From positions 83,623-147,622 of IMG/VR virus record IMGVR_UViG_3300028920_000035: a DNA stretch of 64,000 nucleotides; one strand, 5' to 3'. A program made the position numbers and the translations under genes. The stretch comes from a virus. The notes under the pieces are model-generated. The model had not been told where the DNA came from. It saw only the letters and a list, made by a program, of their open reading frames with translations, and made no database searches. Positions 8,708-16,700 of the stretch are shown piece after piece; the stretch's first letter is position 1, and each line of letters begins with the position of its first letter.

Positions 8708-9663
8708 CCGACGAGCTGTGCCCCCGTTGTGGAAAGGCGCCCATTGAAGGGTGTCGGGGGAAGGGGTTCATCCTGAAGGAGTCCGCCACTGGAGAGACCT
8801 CGCGGACTTGCCCGAACATCTTGATCGGACGCTTCTACGCAAAGTGGCAGCGAACCTTGGGGCAGGATGCTCAGCCTATGATCGACATTCCGCCCGACAA
8901 GCGGTATCGGGAGTCCCCCCTCTACGTGAAGGGGGAGATCGACCTGACTCGGAACAACCTGCTCATCACTGGGTGTGCGTGGATTCGCTTCTTGAACCAC
9001 CTGCGCTGGGTTCTGCTTGTGAAAGGTCTTGACTTTCATGCGCGGACCACAACGGATGCCCGCATCCAAAACGTGTTTGTCGGAGCTGAGGCCACGAAGG
9101 GCAGTCCCGACAACAAACACGAGTTCCTCACCACAAACCGGTCCCTTTACGACCACGCGGCTCCGCCGGATCTGCTGATTATTCGACTAGGGGTGTTGAG
9201 CTACCGGTACAAATCAGCTCCTGGTGCTTTACTGGATACATTGCGTATCAGGGAGTCGCTGCACCGCCCCGTTTGGCTAGTGGAAATCCCAGGCCGCCCC
9301 TTCGAGGATTGTGCTTCTCATGACGGGGACGTTGAGGTGGAAATCAGCCGATTCCCTCGACTGGAGCTTGGAGCCGATGACCACGACCCGAGCGCCCTTG
9401 ACATGACCGAGGGGGAAGACCTGTTGGGAGAATTGGGTGAACCCGAACCCATAGACGAACCCGTAGACGAGCCGATGGGAAGGGTCGAGGAAGGAGTCGA
9501 AGAAGACGAAGAAGACGAAGACGAAGACGACAAAGAAGAAGATGAAGAGGACCTTTGTGGCGAAGATAGTCCGATCGGCGGTCCTTCTAACCCCTGGGCC
9601 CGCGGTCGGGGTTATCCAAAGAAGCGAGGGGGAGGGGGAGGGGGAGGGGGAGGTCCAATATGA
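8704..9663 (+). CDS. Zinc-finger protein, possible helicase loader
   Basis: GTG start overlapping the previous stop. The N-terminus has a putative zinc site (CPRC, then two more Cys within 35 residues). The central part contains DLLIIRLG...RYKSAPGALLDTL and RPVWLVEIPGRPF, which resemble the Walker B/sensor portion of DnaC-like AAA proteins. I see no P-loop, so an ATPase fold would be degenerate. The C-terminus is strongly acidic (Glu/Asp runs about residues 250-285) and ends in a run of nine Gly. Its place immediately before the DnaB-type helicase gene (ATGA overlap) supports a loader or accessory role; this is inference. Confidence 0.7.
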   Translation: MTDELCPRCGKAPIEGCRGKGFILKESATGETSRTCPNILIGRFYAKWQRTLGQDAQPMIDIPPDKRYRESPLYVKGEIDLTRNNLLITGCAWIRFLNHLRWVLLVKGLDFHARTTTDARIQNVFVGAEATKGSPDNKHEFLTTNRSLYDHAAPPDLLIIRLGVLSYRYKSAPGALLDTLRIRESLHRPVWLVEIPGRPFEDCASHDGDVEVEISRFPRLELGADDHDPSALDMTEGEDLLGELGEPEPIDEPVDEPMGRVEEGVEEDEEDEDEDDKEEDEEDLCGEDSPIGGPSNPWARGRGYPKKRGGGGGGGGGPI

Positions 9664-12395
9664 AGCGACTACTCCGTGGTATCATTGCCTTCGACGACAA
9701 GACCCCTATGCACTTGTTGGTGGCCAATTTCCGCCGCCTTCGCACGAGCGGGTATCAGTGGCAGCCCACCGACAAGCAGATCTTCGACTTCTGTGCGGAC
9801 CACCTGCACCGCTACATGGAGATGCCATCCGTTCGTAGTCTGGTCGACTACTACGAGGTAGCCCACGACACCGAGGCGTTGGAGCGACTCAAGGACATCT
9901 CCAGCGCACAGCTCTACACGGACAGTGGGTATGCCCGTCTACTCGACGACGAGCTGGAGAAGCAGGTCCGCGTCAAGATGCGGGCCCTCGTCAAAGAAAC
10001 CAATGAGATCCTCGAAAGGGGGCTGACCTTTGGGGAGGGGCAGAAAAAGCGGCGCGTCCAAGGACCACGTGAGGCACTGGTGCATTTCACCGAGAAAGGG
10101 CATGACCTCCTACCCCCGGTCGGAAACGCCCTGACCCGTGGTGACCTACGCGATACTGTTGAGTGGGCTCGTGAACGCTACCACGAGGCCGAGATCAACA
10201 AAAGCAAGGTTTACGGCGCTTTCATGGGCCTCAACCACGTGGACACCCAATGCCATGGGTGCAAGCGCGGCGAGCTGTGGCTCCATGCAGCTTTCCCAGG
10301 CGAGTTGAAGACCGCCACAGCCCTGAACTGGGCCTACCACCTCGTCACGCGGTATAGGCACAATGTCTTCTATGTCAACTTGGAGATGAAGTACGAGCAG
10401 GTCATGACACAGGTCTATGTCCTGCACTCATCACACGCCAAGTGGGGGCGCCCCCCGCTCGACTATCGCAAGGCCCGTGATGGGGAACTGAGTCCCAAAG
10501 ACAAGGATTTTTACTTCGAAGTTCTCAACGACTTCGAGAGCAATCCCGAGTACTGTCGGTTCGAGCTTTGGTGCCCGGACCACAACGTGACGATTCAGTC
10601 GACTCGGACCGAAGCTGAGACACTCCATCGTAAGATGGACGTGGGAATGACGTTCATCGACCACGGAGGCATCGTGACGCCGCCTCCGGATCAGAAGGGG
10701 AAGGGTACTACCGAAGCTCTGAACGCGGTGATTCGAGAAACCAAGAAGTTTGCCCTGCATTTCAACAATGGCGAGGGGATGGCGATCTGCATGCTGTTCC
10801 AGATCAACCGCTTGGGGAAGGATGACGCCGACAAAAACGAGGGTCGCTACAAGATGAAAGCGTTGTCATACGCCAATGAGTGCCTAGTTGAAGGGACGTT
10901 GGTGCGAACGGCCAACGGCCTTGTCCCCATTGAGTGCGTCCCGAAAGGTATGCGCGTTTGGAGCAGTACGGGCTGGAAGACGGTTCAGGCTCGCTTGGAC
11001 AATGGCATTCGCGAAACTGTTGAAGTGCGTACCTCTGGAGGTCAAGCAATTCGAGTAACCCCAGACCATTTGTTTCGGACGTTGACACCAGAGGGCAAGG
11101 TTGGGTGGACCGCTGCCGCGGAGTTGAGGGGGCGGTGCGTGCTATCTGACCTGGTGACGTCCTGGGTGTCTGGAAAGGCAGTCACATTACCACCTCTAGT
11201 TATCCAGAAGTATGAGAAGCCCTCAGGAGAGCAGAGCACACCTTTGCAGACCCCTAAGGTCATGACTCCAGAGCTTGCGTACCTGCTGGGCGCTCACGAC
11301 GGCGACGGCCTAGCATTGGACGCCTATCGTGTAGGCTGGACGGGCAACCTCGAAGAGAGGGCCGTGTGCTGCCAGATTCAAACCGCATTTAAGGCTACGT
11401 TTGGGCACGAGATCAAGGAGACTAACTGTCCCTCACGGCCTGGTTCGTTTGAACTGACTAAATGGTCAAAGCCCTTGAAACGTTGGTGCCTTGAGGTTGG
11501 CATGGACCGTCAGCCCTGTATTAGCCCCTACGTGCTGCAAGCAGGGTCGGAAGTCCAGTGCTCGTATCTACGAGGCCTTTGGGATACGGACGGTAGCATC
11601 AACAATCAAGGTGTCTTGTCGATCAACATGGCCGCTGTCAAGGAGCCTCTTCTACGACAGGCCCAACTGCTGCTTGCGGGGTTGGGCATCGCCTCAACGT
11701 TGCGCCCTGGAAAGGACCGTTGCCTATTGTGGATCACGTCACAAGATGCGCGTGACCGGTTTGCTGCTGTCATTGGGCTCTCTGAGTCTTGGAAGCATCG
11801 TCGTCTACAGCTACAGGCCCGTAAACGACCCTTGGAAAAGGGAACCTGGCCCCTAGGCGAGGTCTACCTGAAGCTGTACGAACGCTATGCACGCAAGCGT
11901 GGATGCCTCGACGGCATGGTCTTCCACCGCACTTGCTCGGTGGCAGCAACACAGGTGCGAAAAGGCCGACGGGACGTCCCTCAAGGGGCGTTGGTCAAGC
12001 TCTTGAGTGCCCTTGGGGGTGTTTGTGACGATCAGGTCGATTTCTTGAAGGCATTGGTTCTCAACTGCCGCCCCCAAATAGTGGAGAGTGTCACACCTGC
12101 CGGTAAGGCCCCAGTGTATGACCTGGATGTGGGAGGAGACCACGAATTCTCTGCCGGAGGGCTTCTCGTTCACAATTGCGAACGGTCGGCGGACTACATC
12201 ACCACGACGTACCTGAACGACGAGCTGCGAGAGAGCGGGGAGACCATCATGTGCAATCTGAAGAACCGGGACAATCCGATCTTCAACCCCATCATCTTGA
12301 ACATCGACTGGGGTTCGCGGCGCCTCTACGACCGGTCTGTGCCCGGGGAAGACGACGCTGTCGAGGATGCTGATCTGATGACAGCCATGGCCTAG
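9660..12395 (+). CDS. dnaB: DnaB-type replicative helicase, intein-containing precursor
   Basis: Precursor of 911 residues; about 479 after loss of a 432-residue intein. The N-terminal helical part is followed by a RecA-like core: GELWLHAAFPGELKTATAL in the Walker A position (Lys217), VFYVNLEMK, MTFIDHGGIV as Walker B, and AICMLFQINRLGKDD. The Walker A is deviant: Lys-Thr is kept but the glycine before Lys is Leu. The intein lies between NE and CERSADY, in the region of DnaB motif H4. The mature C-terminus CNLKNRDNP matches DnaB-type helicases. It would unwind the phage replication fork with the adjacent primase and polymerase. Confidence 0.85.
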   Translation: MKRLLRGIIAFDDKTPMHLLVANFRRLRTSGYQWQPTDKQIFDFCADHLHRYMEMPSVRSLVDYYEVAHDTEALERLKDISSAQLYTDSGYARLLDDELEKQVRVKMRALVKETNEILERGLTFGEGQKKRRVQGPREALVHFTEKGHDLLPPVGNALTRGDLRDTVEWARERYHEAEINKSKVYGAFMGLNHVDTQCHGCKRGELWLHAAFPGELKTATALNWAYHLVTRYRHNVFYVNLEMKYEQVMTQVYVLHSSHAKWGRPPLDYRKARDGELSPKDKDFYFEVLNDFESNPEYCRFELWCPDHNVTIQSTRTEAETLHRKMDVGMTFIDHGGIVTPPPDQKGKGTTEALNAVIRETKKFALHFNNGEGMAICMLFQINRLGKDDADKNEGRYKMKALSYANECLVEGTLVRTANGLVPIECVPKGMRVWSSTGWKTVQARLDNGIRETVEVRTSGGQAIRVTPDHLFRTLTPEGKVGWTAAAELRGRCVLSDLVTSWVSGKAVTLPPLVIQKYEKPSGEQSTPLQTPKVMTPELAYLLGAHDGDGLALDAYRVGWTGNLEERAVCCQIQTAFKATFGHEIKETNCPSRPGSFELTKWSKPLKRWCLEVGMDRQPCISPYVLQAGSEVQCSYLRGLWDTDGSINNQGVLSINMAAVKEPLLRQAQLLLAGLGIASTLRPGKDRCLLWITSQDARDRFAAVIGLSESWKHRRLQLQARKRPLEKGTWPLGEVYLKLYERYARKRGCLDGMVFHRTCSVAATQVRKGRRDVPQGALVKLLSALGGVCDDQVDFLKALVLNCRPQIVESVTPAGKAPVYDLDVGGDHEFSAGGLLVHNCERSADYITTTYLNDELRESGETIMCNLKNRDNPIFNPIILNIDWGSRRLYDRSVPGEDDAVEDADLMTAMA
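10881..12176 (+). other. Intein in DnaB-type helicase (LAGLIDADG type)
   Basis: A 432-residue insertion beginning CLVEGTLVRTANGLV, with block B TPDHLF, LAGLIDADG motifs LLGAHDGDG and LRGLWDTDG, and C-terminus SAGGLLVHN followed by Cys+1. All canonical splicing residues (Cys1, TxxH, His-Asn, Cys+1) are present. Both endonuclease motifs keep acidic residues, so homing could be active. Confidence 0.92.
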
Positions 12396-12408
12396 AAAGG
12401 AATGCAGG

Positions 12409-12474
12409 ATGGACTACAGAGATCGACAAGAGCGTGCGGAAGCGATAGGGCAACGAGAGGTATTCCATGGCTGA
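12409..12474 (+). CDS. Possible 21-aa micro-ORF
   Basis: ATG at 12409 follows AAAGGAATGCAGG and encodes 21 mostly charged residues. Its stop overlaps the start region of the next gene by 8 nt. It may be a real peptide or only a coupling leader for the following gene. Low confidence because of the length. Confidence 0.25.
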   Translation: MDYRDRQERAEAIGQREVFHG

Positions 12475-12700
12475 CCTGAAGAAGGAGCCGACGAAGGAGA
12501 GAATCAAGCTTGGCTGTCAATTCGGCCCGCACACGCTGACCGAGCTGGGCCCTTATCAGGGTTCGGGGTACCACATCACGATGCGCAGTTCGATGGACCC
12601 CCCGACGTGGGGAATCCAAACCCGCCACTTCAGTGTGGAGTTCACCGCGGCGGGCGACGTCGACATCGGGTGTTCCGACGGGAAGGAGCGGAGTGGCTAG
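12467..12700 (+). CDS. Small protein, 77 aa, unknown
   Basis: ATG 12467 is preceded by GAGAGG at 5-6 nt. The protein looks like a compact beta-rich domain (TLTELGPYQGSGYHITMRS, RHFSVEFTAAGDVDIG). Position between helicase and primase genes, and overlap with the primase start by 8 nt, suggests a replication accessory role. No family recognised. Confidence 0.6.
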   Translation: MADLKKEPTKERIKLGCQFGPHTLTELGPYQGSGYHITMRSSMDPPTWGIQTRHFSVEFTAAGDVDIGCSDGKERSG

Positions 12701-13361
12701 GGACTACGAACGTCAAGCCGCCGCTGAGGATGCGGTACACCAAGCCTGGCTAGATTGGCTGAAGCAGCGGGTCGATAACATCCACAATCATGTCACGGCC
12801 CACTCCATCCTTCAGCGGTTTGGCGTCGAGCTGGTAGCTTCGGACGACGACGAGGAGCAGTTCCGGTGCCCCTTCCACGGACTGGATCGGAAGCCTAGCG
12901 CCCGGGTGTACCCTTCGAGCCCGTTGGGACCGAGCCACGCCTGGTGCTTCGTCTGCCGTGAACGGTGGGATGCCATTGCCTTGTGGCGGAAATTCGGTGA
13001 CTCCAGCGCGAAGTTTTCGCAGTCCGTGCGCGAGATTGAAGACGCCTACGGATTGACGAGGCCCCCACGTCCGAATGGGTCCCAGCTGCCTGTGCCGCTG
13101 GACCCCAGCATCGAGGCAGCCAAGCTAGCCAAGGGGGAATTCGACCGCCTGCTGCTTGCGGTAGACCGCCGCCTGAAGTCGACCCGGAGCGTCTTCAGAG
13201 CGCTGGATGATCTCCAAGGATTCCTGGCCTTGGGGCAGGTAGCTGACAAGCTTGCGGGCGCGGTCGAGCGGGGCAAGGCTGACCCGGCCAAATCGATGCC
13301 AACGTTACGGCGTCTGCTGGACAAGATCGCGGAGAAGGTGCGGTCCGTACCGGAGGGGTGA
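12693..13361 (+). CDS. DNA primase CHC2-type zinc-binding protein
   Basis: GTG 12693 follows GGAAGGAG and overlaps the previous stop; protein of 222 residues. Cys59-x2-His62 and Cys85-x2-Cys88 (CPFH...CFVC), followed by WDAIALWRKFG, match the CHC2 zinc ribbon of bacterial and phage primases. No Toprim catalytic core follows; the C-terminal half is helical. It is therefore either the zinc/DNA-recognition subunit of a split primase or a primase-like regulator. No separate Toprim gene is seen in this window. It sits directly between helicase and polymerase genes. Confidence 0.75.
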   Translation: MARDYERQAAAEDAVHQAWLDWLKQRVDNIHNHVTAHSILQRFGVELVASDDDEEQFRCPFHGLDRKPSARVYPSSPLGPSHAWCFVCRERWDAIALWRKFGDSSAKFSQSVREIEDAYGLTRPPRPNGSQLPVPLDPSIEAAKLAKGEFDRLLLAVDRRLKSTRSVFRALDDLQGFLALGQVADKLAGAVERGKADPAKSMPTLRRLLDKIAEKVRSVPEG

Positions 13362-13798
13362 TGCGGCAAGTCCAAATCAACTTGAGGGAACGTGGTGGCG
13401 ATGTGCAGGTTTTGCTCATTTCCTCACATCGAGGGTGCTGGGAAGAGCCTTGGGACTTGTTGCGTGGCACGGCCCCTGGGGCCCTGCTGAGCGTCGTTTT
13501 GCGAGAAGATGTGGAGCACGCTCTCCACGGTCTGTCTCAGCCTTTGAGTGCCGCCCTGGGCCTACCCCCAGAGGGGTGCCTGCTCAAGCTCCCGAAGACG
13601 GCTCGGCGCTGTCATCGAGAGCAAAAGTGCCCTCTTTACGACCCACGGGTCTGCCATCTCCAGAGTGGCAAGCTGCCGTTGAGTTTCGAGCCCGCCGGCT
13701 TCGACGACGACCGGCTCCGGCTCCAAATCGCGGAACTGGTCCGGTACTGGCGGGAAGAGGTGTATGTAGTAGTCGTCGAGGAGCCAGAGCCCGCATGA
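13361..13798 (+). CDS. Unknown protein in replication operon, 145 aa
   Basis: Begins at ATG 13361, overlapping the previous stop; a GTG three bases upstream is also possible. A central Cys-containing segment (RRCHREQKCPLYDPRVCHL) has four Cys/His that could bind a metal. The C-terminus is a helix followed by a Val-rich strand (EVYVVVVEEPEPA). No family recognised. ATGA overlap with the polymerase start indicates co-translation with it. Confidence 0.65.
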   Translation: MRQVQINLRERGGDVQVLLISSHRGCWEEPWDLLRGTAPGALLSVVLREDVEHALHGLSQPLSAALGLPPEGCLLKLPKTARRCHREQKCPLYDPRVCHLQSGKLPLSFEPAGFDDDRLRLQIAELVRYWREEVYVVVVEEPEPA

Positions 13799-16700
13799 GT
13801 GACGATGACGACGACCTGATGGCTGACGTGATGGCCGAGATCCTGCCCACTGCTGCCAAGGAGGAGCAGAAGGCACCTGATCTGGATTCTGACGAAGCGG
13901 CTGATCTGGACGATTTCATGGCCGGTATGAACCTCCAGCAGGAGGACACCATCGACCCTGAGCTGCTCAAGCCGTGGATGAAGTACCACAAGATGGAGCT
14001 GGTCCAGGACATCGGTCGGGTGAAGGAGGTCATCAACGGCGCCATCGAGTTCGGGACCTGCTCGCTCGATCTTGAATCCACGGGGCTTGACACCCGCATC
14101 GACTTCGACAGTGGGGGGAAGCCCCACACCAAGTCCAAGGTGGTGGGCTACTGCGTCGGCTACGACGGCAACGGTTACTACATCCCGGTGCGGCACAATT
14201 TCGACCCCATCATGGGCGAAGAGAATCCCAACGTCTCGCCCGCTCTGGTGGACCCCGAGATCACGCGCCTGTGTTACGCGGCTCAGCCGGTCCTGACGGA
14301 AGAAGGCAAGGCCAACGACCCTTTGGCGTCCAACGACATCGCCGAACCCGGTAAGGTCAAGCTCCTGTTCTGGCATGCCAAATTCGACCAGGAAATGCTG
14401 TACCCCGTCACAGGTATAGACTTCTGGCACCCGGAATCCTACGAGGACGGGATGCTCATGTTCTACTGCGTCTATAGCGACGACATGAGCTACGAATTGA
14501 AGCAAAAGGCCAAGCAGTTCCTGCGCATCAAAGACCCGGAAACAGGGGAAGAGTACCCCTACGAGATGATCAAGTACGACAAGCTGTTCCCGAAGGGTAC
14601 CCCCAAGGAGAACCGTCGTATCCACACGCGCTACCCCCGCCCCGACAACGAGGTCACGCGCTACGGTTGTTCAGACGCCATCTGCACGGAGCTGCTCTGC
14701 AAGCTCCCCTGGCTGGTCGAGAGGCTCGAAAAGACCAACCGAGGAATCTACCGTTTGGAGAAGATGACGACTCAGGCCGTGCGCATCATGGAACGGTCCC
14801 GAGTGCTCATCGACAAGGCGGCCATCGAGGCCGTGCGCCAAGAGGCCATCACAGCTCTTAAGGAAGTTGAGAAGCAGATCAAAGGCATCGCTGAGGGGGT
14901 CGGATTCCACGACTTTAATCCAGGCTCAACGGAACAGTTGGCATCCCTGCTCTTTGACAAGAAGTGGCTCAACCTTGAACCGAAGCCTGATAAGACCACC
15001 GAAGGGCAGTACAAGACCGACGCCAAGACCCTGGAAAAGTTGATGGAGCGCCCCGGCGCCCCGGCGATTCTCAAGCTGTCCCTGACCTACCGCCAGATCC
15101 AGAAGGTCCAGGGTACCTACCTCGACAAGATGGTCGAGAACGTTGACGAGTTTGATCAGCTACGGTTCGATTTCAAGCAGCATGGTGCTGCTACAGGCCG
15201 CTTCTCGGCGCCTCAGGAGCAGAAGGAGGAGCGTGCGTTTGGTCGGGAGGGCTACTCGGGCATCCCAATTCAAGGGATCCCCGCTCGCGACAACCCAAAG
15301 AAGCCAAAAGTGGCGGGCTCGCTCCGAAAGGGTTTCATCGCCCGGCCCGGCTACGTCATCGTGAAGGTGGACTACGCGGGGCAGGAACTGCGAATCGTCA
15401 CCAACCTGTCGGGCGAGCCCGTTTGGGAGAAGGAGTTCCTCGAAGGCACGGGCGACCTCCATACCATCACGGCGAAGGCGTTCTTCCCTGGTCTCCAGCG
15501 AACCGACCCCGACTTCAAGGTCAAGCGAACCTCGGGCAAGTGTGTCCACCCCGACACCCTCGTCTGCGGCGTCAAAGGCTATCGGCCTCTACGTAGCCTG
15601 ACGCTATTCCCAAAGGAAAGTGACCGATTTTTGGGGGCCTCGCCTCCCGACGTAGAGATCGACGGGAACCCCGTCGTCGATACCTACAACGGCGGAGTGA
15701 AGAAGCTCTACCATGTCGTGACGAGCAAGGGCATCGTCACTTGCACTGCCAACCATCGTTTCAGGCTTGCGAACGGTTCTCTGGTTCGAGCGGGGGACCT
15801 CCAAAAGGGACAAGAACTAGCTCCCGTTGAGCTTCCCTCGTTGAGGGGGAGGGTAGGGGCTTCACGTCGATTAGGTCTATGGAAGGGTGTGCCGAGGGGT
15901 GAGTATAGACTTGGACTTCCGGAATGCTACTTTGCAGGGCTGTACCTGGGAGATGGTACGGTCAGCAATTCGGGGGCACGGTTGACCCATGGTCGAATAG
16001 GGAAAACCTGCCCCCTGGGCGTACCCTACAAGGAGTGGCAGCAAATCTTGCTCAAGGCCTGCACTGACGTAGGGCTTGACCCCACTCCTGAGGCAACAAG
16101 CCTCTACCTAGGTAGCCGAGTAGTGGTACGCTATCTAGAAGCGTTGGAGTTGGTCGTACCTCGACCGGGTACAGCTCAAGGTCGCATGAAGAACCTGCGG
16201 GTGCCCTCGTGGGTGTTAGAGCAGGGGCAGAAAGGCTTCATGGCATTCCTGGCAGGGCTCTTAGATACTGACGGGTCGGTATCTCACCAAATGCATACTA
16301 TCGAGGTCACAACCAAGGATTTCATCTTCGCGGGACAGTTGGCAGCTCTGGCACAAGCCTGTGGGCTGCCCTTGAGCGTTGAACCAACTTTCAACAAGAC
16401 CTACCGCAAGCACTATGCCCGACTGCACCTGACGGTTGGGTCTGCGTGGTCCTTCCGTAAGCATTTGCGCCATCCAGGCAAGGTTCTTCGGCTAAAGGCC
16501 CCTCAAAAGCAGTCAAGTATAACCAACGAGAACATCGTCAAGAAGGTGTTTCCCGCTGGTAAGAGCGCTTGCCTCGACGTGACTATGGGCACAGTCGACC
16601 ACCTGTACCGTGCCAACGGGATGTTGACTCATAATTCGGCCAACTTCTCGCTCATTTATGGCGGCGGCGTTCAGGCGGTCATGCGTGCCACGGGTTGCGA

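Noticed and set aside
13252-13794. Upstream extension of the DNA polymerase frame from a GTG at 13252
   Set aside because: The 181 extra residues are Arg/Pro-rich and overlap two better genes; ATG 13795 overlaps the previous stop exactly.
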